Origin: Haloechinothrix sp033042135
Lineage (GTDB): Bacteria; Actinomycetota; Actinomycetes; Mycobacteriales; Pseudonocardiaceae
Length of the DNA: 64,000 bases
Direction: 5' to 3'
NCBI RefSeq assembly: GCF_033042135.1
Contig: NZ_WBXM01000007.1
Coordinates: 186,001 to 250,000, forward strand
Positions 8,840 through 17,500 of this stretch are shown here, in pieces. The notes beneath the pieces are model-generated. The model was given only the letters and a program-made list of their open reading frames with translations, searched no databases and was not told the DNA's origin. The translations under genes and the position numbers were made by a program. Each line of letters starts with the position of its first letter. The first letter of the stretch is position 1.

Positions 8840-9403
8840 GTGACCGCGATGAGCGACGCGCCGCAAGCGTTCCAGGATGCCGTAACCGCACTCCAATCGG
8901 TGCGGCCACGTCCCGAGTTGACCCTCGAGCCGATGCGCCCACCGCAGCGGTTGGCGCCATGGTCGTACGCGTTGAGTTCCGAGGTCAGTGGCCCTGCCGA
9001 CGTGCTCGCCTCCGGCCGGTTGATCCTGCTGCACGACCCCGACGGTCACGAGTCGTGGCAGGGCACTCTGCGGCTGGTGACCTACGTCCGCGCCGAACTC
9101 GACGCGGACCTGGCAGGTGACCCGGCGCTGGCCTCGGTCGGTTGGTCCTGGCTCACCGATGCCCTCGCGCTCTCCGGTGCCGAGCACATCGCACTCGGCG
9201 GCACGATCACCAAGACGTCGTCGACGCGTTTCGGGGAGATCGGCGGCCCCGCGCAGGCGGACGACCTCGAAGTACGGGCGTCGTGGACGCCAACGAGTAC
9301 CGATCTGCGTCCCCACGGAGAGGCCTTCTGCCGGTTGCTGGCAAGCGTGGTCGGCCTGCCCCCGGTCGGCGTGGCCGTCTTCGGACAGCGCCAGGGTTCC
9401 TGA
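8840..9403 (+). CDS. DUF3000 family protein
   Basis: A 187-aa protein of the actinobacteria-restricted DUF3000 family, function unknown. Recognisable blocks are LAPWSYALSSEV, HESWQGTLRLVTYVRAELD and SWLTDALALSGA, followed by EIGGPAQADDLEVRASWTP. It has no signal peptide or membrane segment. The start is GTG 8840 (VTAMSDAP) or ATG 8849. It lies upstream of a LuxR-type response regulator and ribonuclease D; I recall the DUF3000-rnd neighbourhood as conserved in actinomycetes. It is divergent from hemE. Confidence 0.85.
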   Translation: MTAMSDAPQAFQDAVTALQSVRPRPELTLEPMRPPQRLAPWSYALSSEVSGPADVLASGRLILLHDPDGHESWQGTLRLVTYVRAELDADLAGDPALASVGWSWLTDALALSGAEHIALGGTITKTSSTRFGEIGGPAQADDLEVRASWTPTSTDLRPHGEAFCRLLASVVGLPPVGVAVFGQRQGS

Positions 9404-9988
9404 CGACGCCTCGCCCGCGATCCGTCCGGGGAGCCATCCGCGCTCCGATACGGGCAGTCACGGGCGTCACCCTCGCCGGGTCACCGTGGCGGGGTCACGC
9501 ATACGGGAACGGCGTCGAGATCCTCACCACAGCAGGCAGCGGTACGCCATACTGGACCGTACGCCCCCATACCGGCGAGAACGGCGCCCCCGTTGGCCGG
9601 TTCCTTGGGGTACCCCGGCCGTATCCCCATCGCACTGCGGCAGTGGCCCCGGCAGCGCTACTGCTCCATCCGCGGGCACTGGATCCGATGGGTGACGGCG
9701 GTGCACACTCCTGCTGCACGAGCAGTGACGACATCCCCCGAGAGAAGGTATATCGCGTAACCGCGCTGCTGTGTTAACCACCTGTCGAGTTATCGCACTA
9801 TAGTGTGGCTCTGATGCCATAAGGTAATCAATTGACCGCAAGACTTACCCGTTCGATCGCCCCACTAACCGCCCTGGGCGGTTAGAGTGCTCCCTACGAC
9901 ACCACTTTCGGTCGACAGCTGGCGCGGTTATCGACCGAAGGTGCCGGTGCCGGTCGGGGGGCACGACCGACTCCAGGGAGGTAGTGAC
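9404..9988. other. 585-bp non-coding region upstream of the response regulator
   Basis: I find no convincing gene here; the open frames have poor composition and no family resemblance. The right half is much more AT-rich than its surroundings (around 9740-9860), as expected for a promoter region. It contains the small palindrome CACTATAGTG at 9797-9806, a TTGACC hexamer at 9832-9837 and the 21-bp operator-like palindrome at 9865-9885. The long leader suggests regulated expression of the response-regulator gene. Confidence 0.5.
9865..9885. promoter_or_regulatory. 21-bp perfect palindrome, putative operator
   Basis: The arms CTAACCGCCC (9865-9874) and GGGCGGTTAG (9876-9885) are exact reverse complements around one T. 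It lies about 104 bp upstream of the response-regulator start and just downstream of a TTGACC hexamer. The perfect symmetry and odd length fit a dimeric repressor or an autoregulatory site better than a terminator, since no T-run follows. The binding protein is unknown. Confidence 0.6.
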
Positions 9989-10705
9989 GTGGCTGCCGTC
10001 GGCTTCACACAGGCCGTCCGTTCCACGCCAGCTGGCGCGTTGCCAGCGAGCATGGTTCCGCATCCGCGGGAAGAGCTGTTCTCCGTGCTGGTGGTCGACG
10101 ACCACCCATTACTGAGGGAGGCGATTTCCGCACGACTCACACAGATGGGCGCGGGTACTGTCCACGAGGCCGCCTCGGTCGCGGAGGCGAGGATGCGCGC
10201 ATCGGCCACCGGGCCGTGCGACCTCGCCATCCTCGACCTCGGGCTGCCGGACGGTAGTGGCATCGAGCTGGTTGCCGAGCTTCGAAGCCACAACTGGCCA
10301 CGCGTGGTGGTACTGGCGTCCTCGGACGATCCGTACGCGGTGCGCGCGGCGTTCCAGGCCGGTGCCCAGGCGTACTTGCTCAAATCAGCGTCCCCTGTCG
10401 CCGTCACCGACGGCGTACGCCGGGTGCTCGAGGGCGGCGTCTACGCCGATCCCGGCGTCGCTCCGGTGCTGGCGACGGGGACACGGGTACCGAGCACCGA
10501 CAACACCCCGAGGGAGCTGTCCTCCCGCGAGGTACAGGTGCTTCAGCTGGTCGCGGATGGCAAATCCAACAAGGAGATCGGCGACGAGCTGAGCCTGTCG
10601 GCGCTCACTGTCAAGTCGCACCTGTCACGGATCGGCAGGAAGCTGGGCACGGGAGACCGAGCCCAGATGGTGGCGCTGGCCATGCGCGCGGGCGTCATCC
10701 GCTGA
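9989..10705 (+). CDS. LuxR-family response regulator (REC-HTH)
   Basis: The 238-aa protein has a receiver domain at about residues 30-145 (VLVVDDHPLLREAISARL; phospho-acceptor Asp in AILDLGLPDGSG; Ser in VVVLASSDD; Lys in AYLLKSAS). A LuxR/NarL helix-turn-helix at about 170-230 follows (LSSREVQVLQLVADGKSNKEIGDEL, then LTVKSHLSRIGRKLGT). The GTG at 9989 has GGGAGG seven bases upstream and gives MAAVGFTQAV, which I prefer to the in-frame upstream ATG at 9887. No histidine kinase is adjacent, so it is an orphan regulator. A hairpin terminator follows at 10743. Confidence 0.88.
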   Translation: MAAVGFTQAVRSTPAGALPASMVPHPREELFSVLVVDDHPLLREAISARLTQMGAGTVHEAASVAEARMRASATGPCDLAILDLGLPDGSGIELVAELRSHNWPRVVVLASSDDPYAVRAAFQAGAQAYLLKSASPVAVTDGVRRVLEGGVYADPGVAPVLATGTRVPSTDNTPRELSSREVQVLQLVADGKSNKEIGDELSLSALTVKSHLSRIGRKLGTGDRAQMVALAMRAGVIR

Positions 10706-10742
10706 GCCGATCGGCCGAGAGCAAGCGGTCGGACGGGCCACG

Positions 10743-10782
10743 ACGGGACGGTGGGGCGGTGATGCACGTCCCGCCGTCCCGT
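10743..10782 (+). terminator. Hairpin terminator after the response regulator
   Basis: The arms 10743-10758 and 10767-10782 (ACGGGACGG... with CCGTCCCGT) pair at 14 of 16 positions around an 8-base loop. It lies 38 bp after the response-regulator stop. An in-frame GTG of the next gene (10759) falls in the loop, which argues for the downstream GTG 10795 as the true start of ribonuclease D. Confidence 0.6.
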
Positions 10783-10794
10783 AATGTGCCCCGT

Positions 10795-12084
10795 GTGAGT
10801 GCCGCTGAGGACGACGCCGTGGTCGAGCACGCTGCGGAAATGGCGAGCGATGCGGGAACCGTCGCCGTGGTGGAGCCCCACGAGGGCACTCCCCCGGTGA
10901 TCGAGGACGGCAACGCGCTTCATCGTGCCTGCGACATGCTCGCGGCCGGTACGGGCCCGTTCGCGATCGACGCCGAACGCGCCTCCGGTTACCGTTACTG
11001 GCCGCGCGCGTACCTGCTGCAGCTCCGCAGGGAAGGCGCGGGAACCCACCTGGTGGATCCCATTGCCCTGGCAGGTTCGCTTGGGCCGCTGCGCGAGGTT
11101 CTCGCCGACGCCGAGTGGGTATTGCACGCGGCCTCCCAGGACCTGCCGTGCCTGGCCGAGCTGGGCATGCGTCCGCGCACGCTGTTCGACACCGAGCTGG
11201 CGGGCAGGCTCGCCGGGTTCCCCCGCGTCGGGCTCGCTGCGCTGGTGGCCGAGCTGCTCGGGTACCGGCTGGCCAAAGGGCACGGTGCCGCCGACTGGTC
11301 ACGCCGCCCGCTACCAGCCGAGTGGCTGACCTACGCCGCGCTGGATGTGGAGTTCCTGCTCCCGTTACGGGACGCCTTGCAGGAGGTCCTCGCCCGGGAC
11401 GGCAAGCTGGCATGGGCCAGGCAGGAGTTCGACGCGGTGCGCGACGCCGAACCGTCGGAGCAGCACAGCGGCCGAATCAAGACCTCGAAGCACGGCACCG
11501 AGCCATGGCGCAGGACGTCCGGGATACACAAGGTCCGCACCCGGCGCGGTCTCGCGATCGTCCGGGAGCTCTGGCAAGCGCGCGACGAGCTGGCACGCAG
11601 GCGCGATCGTGCGCCGGGGCGTGTCGTGCCAGACAAGACCATCGTCGACGCCGCACTGGCCGAACCCCGCGACCGGGACGAGCTGGTGGCCCTTCCCGGT
11701 TTCGGGGGGCAGTACCAGCGCAAGCGCGCCGACTTCTGGTTCCGCCACATCAGGCGAGCACGGGAGCTCGACGAGCGCGACCTGCCGGAGATCACCCCGG
11801 CAGGCAACCACGTGCCGCCACCGAACAAGTGGGCCGATCACAATCCCGACGCGGCTGCGCGGCTGGCCGCGGCGCGCGCGGCGCTTACCGAGCTCGCCGA
11901 GCAGCACACCCTGCCGGTGGAGAACCTGCTGCTTCCCGAGCTGGTACGCACGCTGTGCTGGGAACCGCCGGAAGGGGACGTCGAACCGCTGCGGGCGGCG
12001 CTGGCGGCGGGCGGCGCCCGGCCGTGGCAGGTCGAGCTGGTGTCCGAGCGACTCCACGAGGCGCTCGGACACACGGCGAGCTGA
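10795..12084 (+). CDS. rnd: Ribonuclease D-like 3'-5' exonuclease with HRDC domain
   Basis: DEDD-type exoribonuclease of tRNA and stable RNA 3' maturation. The nuclease domain has FAIDAERASGYRYWPRAYLLQL (first acidic pair), DTELAGRLAGFPRVGLAALV, and YAALDVEFLLPL with the last Asp. An HRDC RNA-binding region follows (IVRELWQARDELARRRDRAPGRVV). The length of about 429 aa is typical for actinobacteria. I prefer GTG 10795 (VSAAEDDAV) because the upstream GTG 10759 lies in the preceding terminator hairpin. It converges on kynU with only 2 bp between stops. Confidence 0.9.
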   Translation: MSAAEDDAVVEHAAEMASDAGTVAVVEPHEGTPPVIEDGNALHRACDMLAAGTGPFAIDAERASGYRYWPRAYLLQLRREGAGTHLVDPIALAGSLGPLREVLADAEWVLHAASQDLPCLAELGMRPRTLFDTELAGRLAGFPRVGLAALVAELLGYRLAKGHGAADWSRRPLPAEWLTYAALDVEFLLPLRDALQEVLARDGKLAWARQEFDAVRDAEPSEQHSGRIKTSKHGTEPWRRTSGIHKVRTRRGLAIVRELWQARDELARRRDRAPGRVVPDKTIVDAALAEPRDRDELVALPGFGGQYQRKRADFWFRHIRRARELDERDLPEITPAGNHVPPPNKWADHNPDAAARLAAARAALTELAEQHTLPVENLLLPELVRTLCWEPPEGDVEPLRAALAAGGARPWQVELVSERLHEALGHTAS

Positions 12085-12086
12085 GG

Positions 12087-13349
12087 TCAGCGCCCGTCCG
12101 GCGCGCGTTCCAGCACCTCGCCGAGCACGCCGACAGCGTCGTGTAGCTGATCGTCCGACAGGTACGGTGCGGGTCCGAGCCGCAGCGTCGAACCACGTGC
12201 GTCGGCGTACACCCCGGCGCTGGCCAGCGCGGCCTGGACACCGGCGGCATCGGCGCATCGCAGCGCGAGAAAACCCGCGTAGGCCGACAGCGGATTGCTG
12301 CGGTCCCGCGTCATCAGCTCCGGGGAGACGTCCAGCTCGTCGAAGGCTCGCGCCAGCAGCCCGACCTGGTGTCGCGACACCTGCCGCAGAAAACCCGGCG
12401 TCAACCCGTGCGCGGCGAAGAACGCGAGCACCCTGGCCGCCCGGTAATGGCTGGTGGGATCGTAGGTGGCTCCCGCGAACCGGGCCGCACCACGCCCGTA
12501 ACGGACCGCCGTGGCCTCGGCGTGGCCGGACAGCGAGCCGAACTCGGCGAACCATCCGGTCACCACCGGCCGGAACCGGTCGGCGTGCTCCGGCAACCGT
12601 AGGAAGCAGTTGCCCTCCCCCAGCTGCAGGTACTTGTACCCACCCCCGATCACCCACGCGGCACCCAGCCCGAGCTCGTGCACCGGGAACTCGATCGCGC
12701 CGAGGGCATGGTAGGCGTCCACCAGCAACTCGGCGTCCCGCCGCAGACAGACCTGTGCCAGCTCGCCGAGACCGGGAACAATCCGCGCGTTCTCGAACAG
12801 CACCGCCGAGACCAGCACCGCAGCGGTGCGCGAATCGACCTCGGCGGCGATCCGTTCGGCGAGGGTGCCCGCCGGTTCGGCGGGCACCCGCACCACCTCG
12901 AGACCTTCCTCGGCGAGCCGAGCCAGCTGTCTGCGCAGCGTGTGGAACTCACCGTCGGTGGTTACCAGCCGCGCCTTGCGACGCAGGTCCAACGCGGACA
13001 GCCAGCGCACCACCAGGTCGTGGGTGCTGGCACCGAGCGCCACCTCCCCCTGCGGATCCTCCAGCAGCTCGCGGAAACCGTCGGCGACCTCGGTGGCCTT
13101 GGCGGCGGCTCGCTCCCACTTGGCGTCCACCGCGCGCGCCGCGTCGTTGAACGCCTCCAACTGCCCTTCGACCGCGACATCCGGCCATGCTTGGTGCGAG
13201 TGGCCGGTCAGCAGTAGCCGATTGGCCACGTCGAACCTGCTGTAGTGCGGGGCCAGCGCGTTCGGCGTGGCACGAAGCTCGTCCAAGCTCGGAGCACCGT
13301 GTCGTTGCGGCGGCTCCGGCGGCACCCGCCCATTCCGGGGCTCGTTCAC
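12087..13349 (-). CDS. kynU: Kynureninase
   Basis: PLP-dependent hydrolase that cleaves kynurenine to anthranilate and alanine. The 420-aa protein has the large PLP fold, with VDAYHALGAIEFPVHELG (PLP Asp and His) and GGGYKYLQLGEGNCFLRLP, where the lysine should form the Schiff base. The substrate end includes TGHSHQAWPD near the N-terminus. The GTG at 13349 overlaps the kynA stop as GTGA, showing translational coupling. Upstream in-frame starts would lie inside kynA. Kynurenine formamidase is not adjacent, so the middle step must be encoded elsewhere or covered by a non-specific hydrolase. Confidence 0.9.
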   Translation of the reverse strand: MNEPRNGRVPPEPPQRHGAPSLDELRATPNALAPHYSRFDVANRLLLTGHSHQAWPDVAVEGQLEAFNDAARAVDAKWERAAAKATEVADGFRELLEDPQGEVALGASTHDLVVRWLSALDLRRKARLVTTDGEFHTLRRQLARLAEEGLEVVRVPAEPAGTLAERIAAEVDSRTAAVLVSAVLFENARIVPGLGELAQVCLRRDAELLVDAYHALGAIEFPVHELGLGAAWVIGGGYKYLQLGEGNCFLRLPEHADRFRPVVTGWFAEFGSLSGHAEATAVRYGRGAARFAGATYDPTSHYRAARVLAFFAAHGLTPGFLRQVSRHQVGLLARAFDELDVSPELMTRDRSNPLSAYAGFLALRCADAAGVQAALASAGVYADARGSTLRLGPAPYLSDDQLHDAVGVLGEVLERAPDGR

Positions 13350-14137
13350 AACCTGCTCCGTACCGCCCACAGGTCGGGAAACGCCGGGATACCTACCGTG
13401 CTCCGCAGGTAAGCGGCCCCGGAGGAGCCACCGGTGCCGCGCTTGTCGCCGATGGTGCGCTCGACCATCTTGACGTGCCGGTACCGCCACTCCTGCTGTC
13501 CCTCGTCGAGGTCGACCAGGTGCTCGCAGATGGTGGCCGGGCCGGCGTCGTCGGCGTAGACCGCCAGCAACACCTCCTGCACGTCAGGCGAGCCCTCCCA
13601 TGGTCGGCTGACGTCCCGTTGCAGCGCAGGCGCGGGCACGGCATAGCCGTACTCGGCCAGATACCGCAGGAACGAGTCGAACAGTGACGGTCGCGCCATC
13701 GCCGCCGCGATGCGGCCAGCGGCCTCGCTGCCGTCCGGGTAGTGCCGGAACACCCGGGTGTCCCGCCTGCCGAGCACCGCCTCCAGCTCCCGGAACTGTG
13801 CGGATTCGAAGCCGCTCGCCGCGTCGAGCCGCTCGCGGAAGCTGGCGAACTGGCTCGGAGTCATGGTCTCGAGCACGTCGATCTGCGCGACCACGACTTT
13901 GAGGATGGTCAGCGTGCGGCGCAACGTGCGTGTCGCGTGCGCGGTGTCGCCTCGCTCCAACCATCGCTGCAGCTGCGCCAGCTCGTGCAGCAGCTGTTTG
14001 AACCACAGCTCGTACACCTGGTGGATCACGATGAACAGCATCTCGTCGTGTTCGGCTGAGCGTGGCCGCTGCGCACCGAGAACCTCGTCAAGCGCGAGAT
14101 AGGACTCGTAGGTCACCGCGGAGTGTTGGTCGGTCAT
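13346..14137 (-). CDS. kynA: Tryptophan 2,3-dioxygenase
   Basis: Haem enzyme that opens the indole ring of tryptophan to N-formylkynurenine. The 263-aa length and motifs match: TYESYLALDEVLGAQ, HDEMLFIVIHQVYELWFKQLLHEL (substrate-side residues), and RHVKMVERTIGDKRGTGGSSG, whose histidine is the proximal haem ligand. It ends with GAAYLRSTVGIPAFPDLWAVRS. It is the first gene of kynA-kynU and divergent from the sirtuin gene with 54 bp between starts, so the promoters must overlap. Position next to hem genes is probably coincidental. Confidence 0.94.
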   Translation of the reverse strand: MTDQHSAVTYESYLALDEVLGAQRPRSAEHDEMLFIVIHQVYELWFKQLLHELAQLQRWLERGDTAHATRTLRRTLTILKVVVAQIDVLETMTPSQFASFRERLDAASGFESAQFRELEAVLGRRDTRVFRHYPDGSEAAGRIAAAMARPSLFDSFLRYLAEYGYAVPAPALQRDVSRPWEGSPDVQEVLLAVYADDAGPATICEHLVDLDEGQQEWRYRHVKMVERTIGDKRGTGGSSGAAYLRSTVGIPAFPDLWAVRSRL

Positions 14138-14191
14138 CGAGGCTCATCCTGCCATCGTCTGGCTGCCCGTGCGGCACTACCATGGTCGCCG

Positions 14192-14995
14192 ATGGGCGGC
14201 AGTGATGGCAGTGATGGCGCTGGCGGCGCTGATGGCGCAGACCCGTCGGCGACCACGGCCGACCAGGCGGCACTGGCCGAGCTGATCGGGCGCAGCGAGC
14301 GGATCGTGGCCCTGACCGGAGCCGGGATCTCGGTGCCGTCCGGCATCCCCGACTTCCGCAGCCCCGGCAGCGGGTTGTGGGAGAACGTGGATCCGATGAC
14401 CGTGGCGACCATCGAGGCGTTCCACCGTGACCCCAAGGTTTTCTGGGACTTCTACCGGTCCCGCCTGCACCTGGTGCGGGACACGCAGCCCAACGCGGCC
14501 CACGAGGCACTGGCCGAGCTGGAGCGCCGGGGCAAGTGCGAGGCCGTGATCACGCAGAACATCGACCGGCTGCACCGGGCGGCGGGCAGCCGCACCGTCA
14601 TCGAGGTGCACGGCTCGGTCGACACCGCCAGCTGCACACGGTGTGACGGCCGCTGGCGGTTCGCCGAGATCGACGAGCTTTTCGACTCCGAGGGTGTCGC
14701 ACGGTGCACGAACTGCTCGGGACCGGTCAAACCGGATGTAGTGCTGTTCGGCGAGCTGCTGCCGGTCGCCGCGATCGAACGTGCGCGAGAGCTCGCCAGC
14801 ACGGCCGATCTCCTGCTGTGCGTCGGTTCCTCGCTCGAGGTCTACCCGGTCGCCGAGTTGCCCGAGCTGACACTCGGCGCTGTCGGAACGCTGGCGATCG
14901 TCAACCAGGGCCCCACCCCCTTCGACGACGTCGCCGCCGTCCGCCTCACCGGCGATGTCGCCACCGAGCTCCCTGCCGTGGTCGATCAACTCTGA
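14192..14995 (+). CDS. NAD-dependent protein deacylase (sirtuin)
   Basis: SIR2-family enzyme that removes acyl groups from lysine using NAD. Motifs in order: IVALTGAGISVPSGIPDFRSPGSGLW (shown in two adjoining blocks, GAGIS and PDFRSPGSGLW), TQNIDRLH, catalytic VHGS, a zinc site of two Cys pairs (CTRC, CTNC), KPDVVLFGE and GSSLEVYP. I start at ATG 14192 (MGGSDG...). The first 20 residues are a low-complexity Gly/Asp/Ala/Ser run written by imperfect GGCAGTGAT/GGCGCTGAT repeats, so the exact start is uncertain. It is divergent from kynA. NAD use beside a tryptophan-degrading pair is suggestive but not evidence of a link. Confidence 0.92.
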   Translation: MGGSDGSDGAGGADGADPSATTADQAALAELIGRSERIVALTGAGISVPSGIPDFRSPGSGLWENVDPMTVATIEAFHRDPKVFWDFYRSRLHLVRDTQPNAAHEALAELERRGKCEAVITQNIDRLHRAAGSRTVIEVHGSVDTASCTRCDGRWRFAEIDELFDSEGVARCTNCSGPVKPDVVLFGELLPVAAIERARELASTADLLLCVGSSLEVYPVAELPELTLGAVGTLAIVNQGPTPFDDVAAVRLTGDVATELPAVVDQL

Positions 14996-15142
14996 CAGTG
15001 CACCTGTCGGGAAGAGATCACACTTCGGTAGCGGTGACTGTCGTCACGCTCGCATGAGGACTATTGTCCGATCGTCCGTGGAGCACACCTGGCGGCACAC
15101 ACCGCGCAGCCGCCGGTCGGTCGGTCCCGCGAGGAGGAGCGA

Positions 15143-16537
15143 ATGGACGACATACTGGAGTCGATCAGCGAATTCATCTGGGGGCCGTGGCTGCTGATAC
15201 CACTGCTCCTGCTCACTGGCCTGTACCTGACGATCGTGCTGCGCGGGGTGCAGTTCCACCGCTTCGGGTACGCTTTCTGGCTCGCGTTGATCAAACGCAA
15301 GGAACGGGGCGCCGAGGGCGATATCAGCCACTACCAGGCGCTGACCGTGGCGCTCGCGGCCACTATCGGTGTCGGCAACATCGCCGGGGTCGGCACCGCG
15401 ATCGCGCTCGGCGGGCCGGGTGCGCTCTTCTGGATGTGGATCACCGGCCTCGTCGGTATGGCCACCAAGTACTCGGAGGCCTTCCTCGGCGTGCGCTACC
15501 GGCGCGTCGACGCCAAGGGCGAGCAGAGCGGTGGCCCGATGTTCTACCTCAGCGAGGGGATCCGCAACATCTTCGGGCGGTTCCTTGGCCTGTGGTTCGC
15601 GATCTTCGGCGCGCTTGCCGCGTTCGGTATCGGCAACATGGTGCAGGCCAACAGCTTCGCCGACGCGCTCAACGCCGAGTGGAACATCCCCTACTGGGTC
15701 AGCGGCGTCGTGCTGATGTTCGCCGCTGGGGTGGTCATCCTCGGCGGGATCAAGACCATCGGCCGGTTCACCGCGGCGTTCGTGCCGTTCATGGCGGTGA
15801 TCTACCTACTCGGCGCCACCGGTGTGCTGCTGTTCAACGTGGGCGAACTGCCGAGCGCGCTGGCGACCATCTTCACCGACGCGTTCACCGGCACCGCTGC
15901 CGCAGGTGGTTTCGTCGGTGTCGGCTTCCTCGCCGCGCTCCGCTGGGGTGTGGCCCGCGGCATCTTCTCCAACGAGTCCGGGCTGGGCACCGGCGGGATA
16001 GCGGCGGGAGCCGCGCAGACGACCCACCCGGTGCGGCAGGCGCTGGTGTCGATGACACAGACCTTCCTGGACACCCTGGTCGTGGTGACCTTCACCGGGT
16101 TGACCATCGTGGTGACCGGGGCCTGGACGCACATCGACGCGGCGGGTGACGCGCTCACCGGTGCCCCGCTGACCGCGGAGGCGTTCACCGTCGGTCTGCC
16201 CGGCGAGTGGGGTGGTGCGATCGTCTCGGTCGGCATCGTGTTCTTCGCCTTCTCCACGCTGCTCGGCTGGGCCTACTACGGCGAGCGGTGCATGGACCGG
16301 TTGTTCGGCAGGACGCTGGTCACCCCGTACCGCGCGGTGTTCGTGATCGTGATCTTCGTCGGCGCGGTGACCGAGCTGACGACCGTGTGGACCATCGCCG
16401 ACATCCTCAACGGGCTGATGGCGATCCCGAACCTGGTCGGGCTGGTACTGCTCTCGCTGCTGGTCGCCAGGCAGAGCAAGGAGTTCTTCCGCCTGGCCAA
16501 CTGGAAGCAGGTGGAGGACCTGCCTGGCACGCGCTGA
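15143..16537 (+). CDS. Sodium:alanine/glycine symporter (AGCS family)
   Basis: A 464-aa integral membrane transporter with about 11 helices, predicted to import alanine or glycine with sodium. Family blocks include LTVALAATIGVGNIAGVGTA, ALGGPGALFWMWITGLVGMA, KYSEAFLGVRYR and ARGIFSNESGLGTGG. The ATG is preceded by a strong GAGGAGGAG ribosome site. The last 15 residues are a cytoplasmic tail. It stands alone in about 150 bp of upstream DNA and ends at copy 2 of the 57-bp element. Confidence 0.92.
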   Translation: MDDILESISEFIWGPWLLIPLLLLTGLYLTIVLRGVQFHRFGYAFWLALIKRKERGAEGDISHYQALTVALAATIGVGNIAGVGTAIALGGPGALFWMWITGLVGMATKYSEAFLGVRYRRVDAKGEQSGGPMFYLSEGIRNIFGRFLGLWFAIFGALAAFGIGNMVQANSFADALNAEWNIPYWVSGVVLMFAAGVVILGGIKTIGRFTAAFVPFMAVIYLLGATGVLLFNVGELPSALATIFTDAFTGTAAAGGFVGVGFLAALRWGVARGIFSNESGLGTGGIAAGAAQTTHPVRQALVSMTQTFLDTLVVVTFTGLTIVVTGAWTHIDAAGDALTGAPLTAEAFTVGLPGEWGGAIVSVGIVFFAFSTLLGWAYYGERCMDRLFGRTLVTPYRAVFVIVIFVGAVTELTTVWTIADILNGLMAIPNLVGLVLLSLLVARQSKEFFRLANWKQVEDLPGTR

Positions 16538-16550
16538 TCTCCCGCAGCGG

Positions 16551-16607
16551 GCGAGCCGAAGGGACCCTCCGGTACCGAATATGTACCCAAGGACCCCTTC
16601 GGCTCGC
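16551..16607. repeat. 57-bp palindromic element, copy 2 (symporter/TetR junction)
   Basis: The outer arms GCGAGCCGAAGG and CCTTCGGCTCGC are identical to copy 1, and the centre GGTACCGAATATGTACC is identical to copy 4. It starts 14 bp after the symporter stop and ends 60 bp before the TetR stop, between convergent genes. The length is exactly that of the other three copies. Confidence 0.85.
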
Positions 16608-16666
16608 CCGGCTCGCACGTCAGCCCGGGCCAGTGCCCATGGTCGCCGGTGACGGTCTCCGGCTGT

Positions 16667-17266
16667 TCAGCCCTGCAGCGCCCGCCGGAACAACACTTCG
16701 ATCTCCTCGTGCGAGGGGGTCTCGTCGACCAGCACCGCCTGCATCACCAGGCCGCAGAACAGGGCGGCCACCATCCTGCCGGTGGTCCGGTCGGTGCGGG
16801 AGCCGAACAGCTCGGCGAGCGCGTTGTCCCAATCGGCCGCGGCCTTGCGCAGGTGCGGCCGATGCAGCGCGAGCGCGTAGAGGTTGTACTCGACGATCGT
16901 GCTCTCCCGCTGCTCGGTCAGCGAGCGGATAACGAAGTCCGCCAACGCCGATGCGAGGTCGGCCTCCGGCCCGAGTTCACGCTCCCAGACGCGTAGCTGG
17001 GCGATACTGCCTTCCGCCGCCTGTTCGAGTGCCACGGCCAGCAGGTCGTCCATGGTCGCGAAGTGGTAGGTCGTGGAGCCGAGCGGGACACCCGCTTTGG
17101 CCGCGACCTTGCGGTGCGTCAGTGCCTCGACCCCCTGATCGGCCACCACCGAGATCGCCGCGCGCGCGATGCGGTTGCGCCGGTCGGGATCGTTCGGCCC
17201 GCGCATCCGCTTGGGCCTGCTCGCGCGACCATCCTGCTGACCGGTCGCGGCGCTGTCTGTCGTCAT
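16667..17266 (-). CDS. TetR-family regulator, BetI-like
   Basis: A 199-aa TetR repressor. The helix-turn-helix occupies about residues 30-75 (IARAAISVVADQGVEALTHRKVAAK, AGVPLGSTTYHFATMDDLL), and a helical ligand domain follows. It is transcribed away from betB, with the two starts 234 bp apart and a GTAC-rich palindrome between them. By analogy with BetI of proteobacteria it probably represses the choline-betaine operon and its own gene in response to choline. That role is inferred from position, and the BetI assignment is not shown by sequence alone. Confidence 0.8.
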   Translation of the reverse strand: MTTDSAATGQQDGRASRPKRMRGPNDPDRRNRIARAAISVVADQGVEALTHRKVAAKAGVPLGSTTYHFATMDDLLAVALEQAAEGSIAQLRVWERELGPEADLASALADFVIRSLTEQRESTIVEYNLYALALHRPHLRKAAADWDNALAELFGSRTDRTTGRMVAALFCGLVMQAVLVDETPSHEEIEVLFRRALQG

Positions 17267-17412
17267 CGCTGCCTGCTACCCCCTTCACGCTCGGCCCGAG
17301 AACGGGCCGGGACATCGCCGGGTCACGTCACTCCAACGCCCAGGTCTACGCACCACGTTCCCATCATCACACGGCTGCTGCGGCACACCCGACCTACCTG
17401 ATGTGGACGCAA

Positions 17413-17437
17413 GTACACATAATATGTACGATTGTAC
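17413..17437. promoter_or_regulatory. Putative TetR/BetI operator with GTAC half-sites
   Basis: GTACACAT-A-ATATGTAC (17413-17429) is a 17-bp near-perfect palindrome with one mismatch per arm. A further GTAC half-site at 17434 makes an overlapping second pair. The stretch is AT-rich and lies 64-88 bp upstream of the betB start, in the only intergenic space shared by the regulator and the operon. Binding by the adjacent TetR protein is an inference. Confidence 0.6.
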
Positions 17438-17500
17438 GCAGTTTTGCGCCGAGCGGCATACCAGCCGTACGAGTGAACGACGATAGGAACCGCACGACAC

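Noticed and set aside
10759..10794. GTG 10759 as the ribonuclease D start
   Set aside because: It lies in the loop of the terminator hairpin of the response regulator, so GTG 10795 is a better start.
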